64,000 bases of DNA from Lederbergia citrea (lineage in GTDB: Bacteria; Bacillota; Bacilli; Bacillales; Bacillaceae_C): contig NZ_JAGYPH010000002.1 in assembly GCF_018343525.1 (NCBI RefSeq), positions 1-64,000 on the forward strand. Reading direction: 5' to 3'. The notes below the pieces were generated by a model, which was given only the letters and a program-made list of their open reading frames with translations, had not been told where the DNA came from and searched no databases. Positions 52,324 to 60,883 of the stretch are shown one piece after another (the stretch's first letter is position 1; every line of letters starts with the position of its first letter). Both the position numbers and the translations under genes were made by a program.

Positions 52324-53118
52324 ATGTCAATGCAATTCAGTGTACTGGCGAGTGGAAGTTCCGGGAATGCCGTTTTTGTTGAAACCGAAAGCCATTCATT
52401 CCTTGTTGATGCGGGCCTGAGCTGTAAGCAAATGGACAAGCAGTTTCAGCAAATTGGACGTGATCCCGCTAAATTAGACGGAATTTTCGTCACACACGAG
52501 CATAGTGACCATATTAAAGGAATAGGCGTGATGGCTCGGAAATATAAACTTCCCATCTATGCAAATGAACGTACATGGCAGGCGATGGACGGACTTGTCG
52601 GTGAAATTGCTGTAGAGCAAAAATTTGTATTCGGAATGGAAACAGTGAAAACATTTGGTGGACTTGATATTGAATCATTTGGCGTTTCCCACGATGCCGC
52701 AGAGCCAATGTTTTATATTTTCCGTGCAGGCGGCAAAAAGCTTGTGCTCATCACCGATACAGGATACGTCAGCGACCGAATGAAAGGCTTGATTTCGAAT
52801 GCTGACATGTACGTATTTGAAAGCAATCACGATATTCAAATGTTGCAAATGGGCAGATATCCTTGGAGTGTCAAACGCAGAATTTTGAGCGATGTCGGAC
52901 ATGTGTCCAACGAAGATGCGGCATTGGCGATGAGCGAAGTCATCGGTGACAATACGAAACGTATTTACCTCGCTCACTTGAGCCGCGATAATAATATGAA
53001 AGACCTCGCTCGAATGAGTGTACAACAAACACTAGAGGCAAAAGGCATGCCAGTTGGATCCCAGTTCGATCTTTTCGATACGGATCCGTCTATACCGACC
53101 AATCTAACAGCTGTTTAA
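52324..53118 (+). CDS. walJ: MBL-fold exonuclease WalJ (YycJ)
   Basis: 264 aa metallo-beta-lactamase protein. [14 protein letters not shown] start, metal motif THEHSDH, then DTGY and AHLSRDN. WalJ family members are 5'-3' exonucleases implicated in mismatch repair. ATG 52324 follows GGAGTG; GTG 52315 is an alternative without a ribosome-binding site. Confidence 0.95.
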   Translation: MSMQFSVLASGSSGNAVFVETESHSFLVDAGLSCKQMDKQFQQIGRDPAKLDGIFVTHEHSDHIKGIGVMARKYKLPIYANERTWQAMDGLVGEIAVEQKFVFGMETVKTFGGLDIESFGVSHDAAEPMFYIFRAGGKKLVLITDTGYVSDRMKGLISNADMYVFESNHDIQMLQMGRYPWSVKRRILSDVGHVSNEDAALAMSEVIGDNTKRIYLAHLSRDNNMKDLARMSVQQTLEAKGMPVGSQFDLFDTDPSIPTNLTAV

Positions 53119-53144
53119 ATGTTTAGCGGCAGGATTGCGAAGGG

Positions 53145-53197
53145 AAAAGAGAATGAAGACAATCGGGGGCGGACCCGAGTGTTTTCATTCTCTTTTT
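53145..53197 (+). terminator. Rho-independent terminator after walJ
   Basis: Stem AAAAGAGAATGAA/TTCATTCTCTTTTT with a 26-nt GC-rich loop. Confidence 0.82.
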
Positions 53198-53300
53198 ATT
53201 ATTGAAAGAGAAGTTGTTTGGGATTTTCAACTCTTCGGATTATAATATTGGCATGTAAAGGCAAACTAAAAGATGGAGCTAAAGAAAGGAATGGTGCATA

Positions 53301-54512
53301 GTGGGTTTTTACGATGATCACAGCCCAAACCGCCATCGAGGCAATAGAGGTGGAAGATCCGGATTTCTTACTGGGCTAATTGGAGGAATCATTGGGGCTT
53401 TACTAGTCGCCCTCATTTACCCAGGGATTTTTGGCGGCTGGGGCAATGAAGCAGGACGCAATAATACTTCTATTGAAACAAATAAAGGAAATAATACGAC
53501 ACAAAGCGTTTCCCTTGACGTAACGACAGATGTGACAAAAGCTGTTGATAAAGCAGGCAATAGCGTTGTCGGGATCACCAATATCCAAACGTCCAGCTTC
53601 TGGTCAACCGGACAGTCACAAGAAGCGGGTGTAGGATCCGGTGTTATTTATAAGAAAGCGGGAGATACGGTCTACATCGTTACAAACCATCATGTAGTGG
53701 AAGACGCCAACCAGTTGGAAGTGACTTTGCCGGATGGGACGAAAGTGGCTGCGAAACTCCGCGGAAGTGATGTTTGGACGGATTTAGCAGTAGTTGAAAT
53801 CAGTTCACAAGGAATTGGTAATGACCAAATTTCTGAATTCGGAGATTCTGATGCATTGAAAATTGGCGAGCCTGTCCTTGCGATTGGAAATCCGCTCGGA
53901 CTCCAATTTTCGGGGTCGGTCACCCAAGGTATCATCTCTGGGGTGAATAGAACGGTACCGGTCGATATTAATAAAGATGGGATTCCTGATTGGAATGCAG
54001 AGGTTATCCAAACAGACGCAGCGATCAACCCAGGAAATAGTGGCGGCGCACTCGTTAATATTGCAGGCCAGATAGTCGGAATTAACTCAATGAAAATTGC
54101 CCAGAGTGCAGTAGAAGGAATTGGATTTTCCATTCCAATCAATTTTGTAGTGCCAATTATTGAAGATCTTGAGAAATATGGAGAAGTGAAACGTCCAGCA
54201 ATGGGTGTTACATTAAGAAATGTTTCGGAAATAGCCGCTTATCACCAGCAGCAAACATTGAAGCTGCCACATGGCGTAACAGACGGCATTATGATTGAGC
54301 AAGTTGTACCTAATTCACCTGCCGAAAAAGCGGGCTTACAAGAACTCGATGTCATGTTCGAATTGGATGGAGAAAAAGTAAGCGATGTACTCGAGCTGAG
54401 AAAATATTTGTACAATCATAAAAAAGTCGGCGACTCAATGACTGTAAGATATTACAGAGGCGGTAAAAAACATGAAACAACGGTCAAACTGACAGACGAA
54501 ACACGGATGTGA
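53301..54512 (+). CDS. htrC: HtrA-like serine protease (YycK/HtrC type)
   Basis: 403 aa. A short basic Arg/Gly-rich cytoplasmic start, one TM (about 22-45), trypsin-like domain with H131 (NHHVVED), D161 (DLAVVEI) and S247 (GNSGGALVN), and one PDZ domain (about 290-395). Membrane-anchored quality-control protease. Last gene of the wal cluster in Bacillus. GTG 53301 after AAAGGAATGG. Terminator follows. Confidence 0.94.
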   Translation: MGFYDDHSPNRHRGNRGGRSGFLTGLIGGIIGALLVALIYPGIFGGWGNEAGRNNTSIETNKGNNTTQSVSLDVTTDVTKAVDKAGNSVVGITNIQTSSFWSTGQSQEAGVGSGVIYKKAGDTVYIVTNHHVVEDANQLEVTLPDGTKVAAKLRGSDVWTDLAVVEISSQGIGNDQISEFGDSDALKIGEPVLAIGNPLGLQFSGSVTQGIISGVNRTVPVDINKDGIPDWNAEVIQTDAAINPGNSGGALVNIAGQIVGINSMKIAQSAVEGIGFSIPINFVVPIIEDLEKYGEVKRPAMGVTLRNVSEIAAYHQQQTLKLPHGVTDGIMIEQVVPNSPAEKAGLQELDVMFELDGEKVSDVLELRKYLYNHKKVGDSMTVRYYRGGKKHETTVKLTDETRM

Positions 54513-54525
54513 ATGTGGATAAATG

Positions 54526-54562
54526 AAAGTGGGGAAGCTATCAACAGCTTTCCCACTTTTTT
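54526..54562 (+). terminator. Rho-independent terminator after htrC
   Basis: Stem AAAGTGGGGAAGCT/AGCTTTCCCACTTT (one mismatch/G-U) and T run. Confidence 0.85.
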
Positions 54563-54707
54563 AATTAGTGGTAAAATGGGCTGTGGATAAGTGAATAAAA
54601 TAGCGAGCGTATTTTTGAGGAAAAGGAACCTAAGAATTCGCAAATCTTTGATTAATTTATGGGTTGAATGAAATAACGCCAAAAGCCAATAGGAGAGAGG
54701 GTTTAAC

Positions 54708-54866
54708 ATGATTTATTGTTGTAAAGAACATGTAGAATTAGCACTTGATATCATCGTCGATGAATACGAAACTTCACCTGTTTTAGAAGAGGTAAAAGAA
54801 GGTGGCGACTTATCCACAGCCTGTGAATACTGTGATAAGCCTGCTGCATATATTGTGGCGAACTAA
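54708..54866 (+). CDS. Small CxxH/CxxC protein
   Basis: 52 residues: MIYCCKEHVELAL, DIIVDEYETSP, CEYCDKPAAYIVAN. Four Cys/His positions (CxxxH and CxxC) suggest a small zinc ribbon. A protein of this type stands just before rlmH in Bacillus. ATG 54708 after AGGAGAGAGGG. Too short for simple ORF callers; function unknown. Confidence 0.85.
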   Translation: MIYCCKEHVELALDIIVDEYETSPVLEEVKEGGDLSTACEYCDKPAAYIVAN

Positions 54867-54930
54867 CATTCGCGCACAAAATGTGGATGATTTTTGTGGA
54901 TATGTGGATAACTATTGTGCATAAGTTGTT

Positions 54931-54958
54931 TGTAAACTGTGTGTAACATGTTTGTAAT
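54931..54958 (+). promoter_or_regulatory. Three phased WalR-type half-sites before rlmH
   Basis: TGTAAA (54931), TGTAAC (54942) and TGTAAT (54953) are direct repeats with 5-nt spacers, giving two overlapping TGTWAH-N5-TGTWAH sites 18-45 bp before the rlmH start and just after the DnaA boxes. Confidence 0.55.
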
Positions 54959-54975
54959 AGAAGAGGTGGAACATT

Positions 54976-55455
54976 GTGAATATTTCAATCATCACGGTCG
55001 GTAAGCTGAAAGAAAAATACTTAAAACAAGGCATCGATGAATACCTCAAGCGTCTTTCAGCCTACGCCAAAGTTGACATCATCGAACTCCCCGACGAAAA
55101 AGCCCCCGAAGTATTGAGCGAAAACGAAATGCAGCAAGTCAAAGCAAAAGAAGGCGATCGCATCCTCGCCAAAATCCAGGCCGATGCGCACGTCATTGCC
55201 CTTGCTATCGAGGGGAAAATGAAAACTTCTGAGGAGCTGGCTGAGAGGCTGGATCATCTTGCTACATACGGGAAAAGTAAGGTGGTTTTTGTGATTGGTG
55301 GATCATTGGGATTGAGTGAGGATGTAATGAAGCGGGCTGATGAGAGTTTGTCTTTTTCGAAAATGACATTTCCGCATCAGTTGATGAGGTTGATATTGGT
55401 GGAGCAGGTTTATAGGGCATTTAGGATTAATAGGGGGGAACCGTACCATAAATGA
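54976..55455 (+). CDS. rlmH: 23S rRNA (pseudouridine1915-N3)-methyltransferase RlmH
   Basis: 159 aa SPOUT methyltransferase (YydA; OrfX in staphylococci). [18 protein letters not shown]-binding trefoil region [13 protein letters not shown], and the C-terminal INRGEPYHK. Methylates pseudouridine 1915 of 23S rRNA. GTG 54976 after AAGAGGTGGA. Its last codons are the site where SCC elements insert in staphylococci, and the downstream DNA is accessory. Confidence 0.96.
   Translation: MNISIITVGKLKEKYLKQGIDEYLKRLSAYAKVDIIELPDEKAPEVLSENEMQQVKAKEGDRILAKIQADAHVIALAIEGKMKTSEELAERLDHLATYGKSKVVFVIGGSLGLSEDVMKRADESLSFSKMTFPHQLMRLILVEQVYRAFRINRGEPYHK
55435..55455 (+). repeat. att-like site 1: 3' end of rlmH
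   Basis: Contains GAACCGTACCATAAATGA, encoding GEPYHK-stop. It corresponds to the SCC attachment core in staphylococcal rlmH (GAAGCATATCATAAATGA type). Confidence 0.65.
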
Positions 55456-55484
55456 ATGAGGTTTCTATGGTAAAATGCGAATGG

Positions 55485-55518
55485 AGCCTATGAAAAGGTA
55501 ATTTACCTTGCATAGGCT
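55485..55518. terminator. Long perfect dyad between rlmH and the convergent gene
   Basis: AGCCTATG and AAGGTAA face TTACCTT and CATAGGCT almost without loop. T-poor, but placed between convergent genes, so it is probably a bidirectional terminator. Confidence 0.6.
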
Positions 55519-55533
55519 TAAATATTTTTAGGG

Positions 55534-57465
55534 TCAATTTTGGAGTGACTTACTTTCATAAAGACAAAAATCTTCATTTATCTTTATTATAATTGTAATC
55601 AACAATTTTAAAATTAATAAGTAATTTTTATAGTTTATATCTTCATTGCTATTTGCAGCATTGCCTAATCTACCGTGTGCATATTTATTTCTTAATTGAG
55701 GACCATTTTGAAATTTACTGTTGTTCAAGTAGTAATCAAACATATCTTGTTCAGACTTTGAAAAAAGAGATGATTCGAATACTACTAAATTTTCTTGATG
55801 CATTAACTTTACTTCCGCTTGTAACATATCAGATAATCTATACATACTAATTACATTATAATGATAAAGTTCATATAATATTTTTATTCTGGCGGGATTT
55901 TTCCACATTAAAAATCCATCATTAATAGATATATAATCACTATCTATAAGATATTGAAGCTCTGTTCTTTGATAATCTTTAAATTCATCTATATGCACTT
56001 TATGCTTTACTAACAAATCATAAAATGTTGCACTATCTTTCCCTGGATTTTCTAAATATCCAAGAAGTGTTTGGTCTGAAAAAAGATGATAAAAAATTGG
56101 ATTTAATATATCTTTCTTATAAATATATTTATTTTTTATTAAGCTAGGAACTTGGTTGAGTGGTAGTCCGCTAGATGATAATGCTAACATTTCGTGATTA
56201 ATCTCACCATAATCAACATAGCATTTAAACTGTTGTAAAACATATTCGATTTCCGGTAAAATATCTCTACATTTTTCCCTATAGGATGAGCCCTTAGAAG
56301 GAGCTGTAAAAACATAGTCTGACACAGTAAAATCTTCTTTAAGATAAACTTTAAAAAACCATTCAAGAACATCTTCTAATCTAACATTTTTTTTTTTTAA
56401 GAATGAATAATATAATGCCATTGAAGCATCTGATAAAGTTTCACTAATTTTGAAAGCTTCATTAACAGGATAGTCTCTCTTGGCTTTTAGTTGAATAACA
56501 TCTAGAATTGATGTTCTAGTAGATATATTATTTACAAAATTAATTCTTCCATTACTATCGATAAACTCAAATATCCAAATAAAATTATTTAAAATAGTTT
56601 CAAACTCTAATTCCTGTTCTAAATAAGTTTGATCATATACTATCTCAAGCACTTTGCCGTCTAATTTATGCTGCACTAACTCAGGTGCATCTTTTTGAAA
56701 CACAAATTTATACTCAAAAGATACACCTAAGCTATTGGAAAATAATTCCCTCTCAATGCTTTCTTTTCTTTTTTTAGCCTTCCATCTATGTTCATCTGTT
56801 ACAGAAAATTCCTTTGTATTATGATTATTAATAATTAATTGTAAATAGCTAGTGTTCGCTTCTGTAGAATCAATATAATTAGTAATCAATGCATTCATCT
56901 CATCTTTTGATAGCGATTTAGGGAAATGTAACTGCTTTTTATTCGTTCTAGAATCTACGATATATTTATCGAATAATAATTCTGCATTAGATGGCCTTTC
57001 TAACAAAGAATGTTTTACCACTATTTCGTAATACTCCACAAGTTGTGGCTGTTGACATACTTGAGTGATTGAAAAAATATTTTTCGTCAGTATATTAGCA
57101 AAAATCTTCTCATCTATTCTCTCTCTCAAATGATATTGCACAAAGAGTTTTAAAAGGTCATCTTTATATTGCCAATGTAACGTTTCGACTAATAACTCAA
57201 TATTCATTTCATTAATACTCGAAAAATAACGTGCAATGAAGCCTTTTATTATTTTGCAACGTGCTTTTAATTTTTCTTTATGTTCATCTGACCACTGACT
57301 AAAAAATACTTTATTATCAATGTAAAGTGTACAATTATACAATTCTAAAATATCATTAATTGAAGGCTCTATGTTTTCGTTAAAGTTTAATATTATTTTT
57401 TCCACCCTATTTAAATAACCACCAACAGCTAAGTCAGTTGTGCTAAAAAATTTTACCCGTTTCAT
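55534..57465 (-). CDS. Large protein with C-terminal RNxxxHG (DUF4209/HEPN-like) domain
   Basis: 643 aa, AT-rich gene, mostly helical by composition, no membrane segment. The only clear motif is near the C-terminus: LRNKYAHG with R592 and H597, followed by a hydrophobic helix. RNxxxHG is the hallmark of DUF4209, and RX4H is the catalytic signature of HEPN ribonucleases. The N-terminal 550 residues match nothing I recognise. ATG 57465 after AAAGGAGATG. Divergent from a second HEPN-like gene, on an accessory island; an RNA-targeting defence or toxin role is a guess. Confidence 0.7.
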   Translation of the reverse strand: MKRVKFFSTTDLAVGGYLNRVEKIILNFNENIEPSINDILELYNCTLYIDNKVFFSQWSDEHKEKLKARCKIIKGFIARYFSSINEMNIELLVETLHWQYKDDLLKLFVQYHLRERIDEKIFANILTKNIFSITQVCQQPQLVEYYEIVVKHSLLERPSNAELLFDKYIVDSRTNKKQLHFPKSLSKDEMNALITNYIDSTEANTSYLQLIINNHNTKEFSVTDEHRWKAKKRKESIERELFSNSLGVSFEYKFVFQKDAPELVQHKLDGKVLEIVYDQTYLEQELEFETILNNFIWIFEFIDSNGRINFVNNISTRTSILDVIQLKAKRDYPVNEAFKISETLSDASMALYYSFLKKKNVRLEDVLEWFFKVYLKEDFTVSDYVFTAPSKGSSYREKCRDILPEIEYVLQQFKCYVDYGEINHEMLALSSSGLPLNQVPSLIKNKYIYKKDILNPIFYHLFSDQTLLGYLENPGKDSATFYDLLVKHKVHIDEFKDYQRTELQYLIDSDYISINDGFLMWKNPARIKILYELYHYNVISMYRLSDMLQAEVKLMHQENLVVFESSLFSKSEQDMFDYYLNNSKFQNGPQLRNKYAHGRLGNAANSNEDINYKNYLLILKLLITIIIKINEDFCLYESKSLQN

Positions 57466-57662
57466 ACGTACATCTCCTTTAAAATCATAATTAAATCGTT
57501 AGTATATAATCCTAATTATAATGAATATAGATTTAAATAAGTGGTTTTTTGAATTCATAACAAGTTAAGTATAGCAACAAAAATGGTTAAAATTCCCAAT
57601 AACGGTGTATGTAAAGTCTTAATTAAGGGTTCAATTAAACAAACTATAAAAATGAGACTTAA

Positions 57663-58322
57663 ATGCCGTTTTCAGAGGATTTACAAGAAAAAATATTTGA
57701 TTATGTGTATGGGCATCTACCAAGTGAGGAGTGGTATGATAAAAGGTTTTACACATTTATAAAGAATGACAATTTACGAGAAAGATTAATTATTGAATAT
57801 AAAAATAGTCGTGTTATTTATAAAATTTTTGAGGGGCTACAAGCAAAAGATGAATTGTTATTAGCACAAATTAAAACTCAAGTAATTATGTATGTTTCTA
57901 TTCAAGAAGCTGTAATAAATTATGGCCTTTTCGATATATTTGAAGCTAAAAGACCTGTGCAGGACCTTCTGTTTCAAAATAGAAATACTCAAATTATGAT
58001 TCCGAGTCACAAAAAAGAGAAATTAGTAGAAGAGTTAATTCACGATGGAAAAGAAATTTTAACGTTTTATAAAGAAAAGAAGCCAGTGGATAAGACAAAG
58101 ATACGATATGACCAAAAAGTTGAGGCTTGTTTTCGATTAAATTTAATTGATATTCAACTAAAAGAGGACCTAATAAAACTGTATAAATATCGTAACACGG
58201 TTCATATAGAATCAGAGCTAAAACAAAATTTGGACTATAATCTTGAAATGGGGAATTTAGCTTACAGAAGAGTTGAAGGACTAAGCATGCAATTGACTGA
58301 GAGTTTAAAAAACTTCATTTAG
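57663..58322 (+). CDS. HEPN-like hypothetical protein
   Basis: 219 aa, helical, soluble. Near the C-terminus KLYKYRNTVHIESEL (R177, H181) looks like the RN..H corner of HEPN nucleases, though the spacing is RX3H rather than RX4-6H. ATG 57663 has no good Shine-Dalgarno. Head-to-head with the RNxxxHG gene across 197 bp and ending 10 bp before att-like site 2, so the two form one module. Could regulate or partner the larger protein. Confidence 0.6.
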   Translation: MPFSEDLQEKIFDYVYGHLPSEEWYDKRFYTFIKNDNLRERLIIEYKNSRVIYKIFEGLQAKDELLLAQIKTQVIMYVSIQEAVINYGLFDIFEAKRPVQDLLFQNRNTQIMIPSHKKEKLVEELIHDGKEILTFYKEKKPVDKTKIRYDQKVEACFRLNLIDIQLKEDLIKLYKYRNTVHIESELKQNLDYNLEMGNLAYRRVEGLSMQLTESLKNFI

Positions 58323-58331
58323 TTACATAAC

Positions 58332-58352
58332 GGAGAATCTTATCATAAGTAA
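58332..58352 (+). repeat. att-like site 2
   Basis: Contains GAATCTTATCATAAGTAA, which reads E-S-Y-H-K-stop in the rlmH frame; 15 of 21 bases equal site 1, and the changes are mostly third-codon positions. It is an echo of an rlmH 3' end not attached to any gene. The next 267 bp hold no other feature. Confidence 0.6.
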
Positions 58353-58619
58353 CTGGAACAAGTCTCATTATCGTGTATTTAATCCTCAGGGTGAAATAAT
58401 ATACCCCTTAATCTAAGCCTATCCCATTGTTTGTGATTATTTCCGTCTAAATTAATCTAACATAAGCGATATAAAATATCATATAAAAGCTAGTACGATT
58501 TGTTTTTATTACACAATTTAGCAAGTATTTTAAAATTTAAAAATTTTTGTAGTATAATTGACATAATATGACTTTAAATAGTTTCTTAAAAAGGTAAAAA
58601 AGGAGGGGCTTAATACCCA

Positions 58620-60272
58620 ATGTATCAAATTGAAGTGAAGCATGAAGGATTAAATAAGTATAGAGTAATTAAAGGATCAGATTCATACGTTGTTCAGAAG
58701 AAAGCAGAAATGCAAATAAAAGAGTGGGATGAAAAATGGGAAAAGAAACTAGTTTTAGATGCTAAAAATGAGGCACGCGAACAGGCGGCAAGAGAGAAGG
58801 AAGAGAAAAAGTCTTTAGCTATGCAACTAACAAATGAGGCTTTGGAACAATTAAAAATAATAGAAAATACATTGCAACATACTCTTGATATTGACGATAA
58901 AATTAATTGGGAAAGCCTCAAAGATAATTCAAAATTCAAAAAGAAAAAGCCTAAAATTCCTGCAATTATTAATGAACCAAATGAACCTAAAAAAGACGAG
59001 GAGATCTACAAACCAAAGTTAAGCTTTCTTGATAAGATAATTTCATCCAGGAAGCAAAAGAAAATTGAAGAAGCAAAAACTCTATTTGAATTAAGTCATG
59101 AAAAGTGGATAAAAGATTGCGAACAAGTAATAAGACAGAATGAAGAAAATAATGCTGAATATGAAAAACTACTACAAGAATGGGAAAACGAAGAACAACT
59201 ATTTTTATCGGAACAAAGAGAAAAAAATAATGTAATTGATAAACAAAAAGCTATGTATAAGGAGAGGATTCCCTCAGCTATTATTGATTATTGTGATATG
59301 GTGTTATCAAATTCGGAATATCCTGATGACTTCCCTCAAGAATTTGACATTGAATATAATGCTGATACGAAGATGCTAATTGTAGAATATTCGTTGCCTT
59401 CTCCAGATCGTGTACCTTCTCTTAAAGAGGTGAAATATATACAAGCTAGAGATGAATTTAAGGAAGTCTCTCTTTCGAATGCAGCTAAAAATAAGATGTA
59501 TGATACTTTGCTTTTTCAGATAACGTTACGAACAATACATGAATTGTATGAGTCGGATGATGTAGACGCTATTAATTCAATTGTTTTTAATGGGTGGGTA
59601 AACTCGATTGATAAGGCTACTGGTCAGGATGCAAACGCGTGTATATTATCTATTCAAACGATAAAAGAAGAGTTTATGAGCATAAATCTTTCGCAAGTGG
59701 ATCCTAAACTATGTTTTAAAAATTTAAAAGGAGTTGGGAGTAGCAAATTACATAGCCTTTCTCCGATAGCTCCTATAATAAATATTAATCGAGAAGATGC
59801 TCGTTTCGTATCCTCTTATGATGTAGCTGATTCACTGGATGAATCGGTAAATTTAGCGGCTATGGATTGGCAGGACTTTGAACATTTAATTAGAGAACTT
59901 TTCGAAAAGGAATTTAATCAATCAGGTGGTGAAGTAAAAATAACTAGAGCTAGTAGAGATGGGGGAGTTGATGCGGTAGCGTTTGACCCTGACCCATTAC
60001 GAGGAGGGAAAATTGTTATACAGGCTAAAAGATATACTAATGTAGTCGGAGTATCGGCTGTTCGCGACTTATATGGGACGGTACTTAATGAAGGGGCTAC
60101 TAAAGGAATTATAGTATCTACTGCTGACTATGGGCCTGATGCATATAGCTTTGCAAAAGACAAACCACTTACATTATTAAATGGAAACAATCTTTTACAT
60201 TTATTACATAAACATGGACATAAAGCCAAAATTGATATAAAGGAAGCGAAAAAAGTACTTCTTGATGATTAA
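58620..60272 (+). CDS. Mrr-type restriction endonuclease with coiled-coil N-terminus
   Basis: 550 aa. Residues about 25-220 are Lys/Glu-rich with two predicted coiled coils (REQAAREKEEKKS; VIRQNEENNAEYEKLLQEWE); a middle domain follows (about 225-400), and the end is a Mrr_cat PD-(D/E)XK nuclease: E421 (DWQDFEHLI), D451 (GGVDAVA), Q468-A-K470 (QAKRY), then GIIVSTADYGPDA. Mrr-type enzymes cut modified DNA (type IV) and need no methylase; none is present. ATG 58620 with AAGGAGGGG about 14 nt upstream. Alone between att-like sites 2 and 3. Target modification unknown. Confidence 0.82.
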   Translation: MYQIEVKHEGLNKYRVIKGSDSYVVQKKAEMQIKEWDEKWEKKLVLDAKNEAREQAAREKEEKKSLAMQLTNEALEQLKIIENTLQHTLDIDDKINWESLKDNSKFKKKKPKIPAIINEPNEPKKDEEIYKPKLSFLDKIISSRKQKKIEEAKTLFELSHEKWIKDCEQVIRQNEENNAEYEKLLQEWENEEQLFLSEQREKNNVIDKQKAMYKERIPSAIIDYCDMVLSNSEYPDDFPQEFDIEYNADTKMLIVEYSLPSPDRVPSLKEVKYIQARDEFKEVSLSNAAKNKMYDTLLFQITLRTIHELYESDDVDAINSIVFNGWVNSIDKATGQDANACILSIQTIKEEFMSINLSQVDPKLCFKNLKGVGSSKLHSLSPIAPIININREDARFVSSYDVADSLDESVNLAAMDWQDFEHLIRELFEKEFNQSGGEVKITRASRDGGVDAVAFDPDPLRGGKIVIQAKRYTNVVGVSAVRDLYGTVLNEGATKGIIVSTADYGPDAYSFAKDKPLTLLNGNNLLHLLHKHGHKAKIDIKEAKKVLLDD

Positions 60273-60365
60273 TGATACTTATTAACAAGGCTATCGAGAT
60301 GGTGGGGCTTTGTTTCGTGCAAATTAATCGCTACAATCAAACATATACCAATGAAAATAAAACAT

Positions 60366-60404
60366 AGAACCTTGATCAATCTATTGATTGAAGGTTCTTT
60401 TTAA
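60366..60404 (+). terminator. Rho-independent terminator after the Mrr-type gene
   Basis: Stem AGAACCTTGATCAATC/GATTGAAGGTTCT (three-base bulge) followed by T run. A weaker hairpin AAGGCT/GGCTTT lies at about 60,288-60,315. Confidence 0.72.
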
Positions 60405-60427
60405 ATTCGCAGTTTTAGAGAGGATAC

Positions 60428-60448
60428 GGAGAACCTTATCATATGAGA
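60428..60448 (+). repeat. att-like site 3
   Basis: Contains GAACCTTATCATATGAGA, sharing 15 of 16 bases with site 2 over GGAGAAYCTTATCATA and similarity beyond (AACTG.A..AAG), but the reading of YHK-stop is lost. Lies between a terminator and the MazG-like gene. Confidence 0.55.
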
Positions 60449-60544
60449 ACTGAATAAAGAATATCCCTTATATTTTTTACAATATCCTCCAAGTCAATAA
60501 TAAATGTTACTATAAAGATAGGTATTTTTTACGGAGGAATTACA

Positions 60545-60883
60545 ATGAAGAAAATATACGAAGAGGTTATACGTTTTAGGGACGAGCGAAAATGGGGTCC
60601 TGTACATAATGAAAAGGATTTAGCTTTGTCGATTGTATTAGAGGCATCTGAACTTCTTGAGAATTTTCAATGGAAAAGTAGTGAAGAGTCTGTTACTGAC
60701 TCACGGCAAAATATTAAAGAAGAGATGGCTGATGTCCTTATTTATTTAATTCAATTGGCAGATAAGCTAGATGTAGACTTAGAAGAAGAGGTATTGCTTA
60801 AACTTGAAAAGAATGCGTTAAAATATCCTGTTCATCATGAGGAGGAGATAGAATTTGATCGTATACGAAGCAACGAAGAATGA
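60545..60883 (+). CDS. MazG-like nucleotide pyrophosphohydrolase
   Basis: 112 aa all-alpha NTP-PPase. Metal motif E33xxE36 (LEASELLENF) and E60xxD63 (EEMADVLIY) fit the ExxE(12-28)ExxD signature; RDERKW at the start is common in this subgroup. Hydrolyses (d)NTPs to monophosphate plus pyrophosphate. Its end overlaps the start of the nuclease-helicase gene by 29 nt, so the two are translated together. ATG 60545 follows ACGGAGG. Confidence 0.88.
   Translation: MKKIYEEVIRFRDERKWGPVHNEKDLALSIVLEASELLENFQWKSSEESVTDSRQNIKEEMADVLIYLIQLADKLDVDLEEEVLLKLEKNALKYPVHHEEEIEFDRIRSNEE

Larger units (their letters stand above)
54514..54924. promoter_or_regulatory. Origin-proximal DnaA-box cluster between htrC and rlmH
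   Basis: Exact TTATNCACA boxes on either strand: 54514-54522, 54582-54590, 54810-54818 (inside the small CxxH/CxxC gene), 54903-54911 and 54916-54924 (TTATGCACA). One-mismatch boxes lie at 54882 and 54895. In B. subtilis a DnaA-box cluster is known next to yydA (rlmH), one of the oriC-proximal clusters that restrain initiation; this looks like its counterpart. Confidence 0.82.
55435..60448. mobile_element. Candidate SCC-like modular island at rlmH
   Basis: Three att-like sequences (rlmH end, 58332, 60428) delimit two modules carrying HEPN-like genes and a restriction endonuclease; a third module (MazG plus nuclease-helicase) follows without a visible right end. The DNA is visibly more AT-rich than the core genes. 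No ccr recombinase, transposase or integrase is present, so mobilisation would be in trans or the element is a relic. The SCC assignment is inferred from site and repeats only. Confidence 0.5.

Noticed and set aside
58332..58352. Site 2 as a second functional rlmH gene end
   Set aside because: Only about 21 bp match; upstream is the stop of the HEPN-like gene, so no duplicated rlmH is present.
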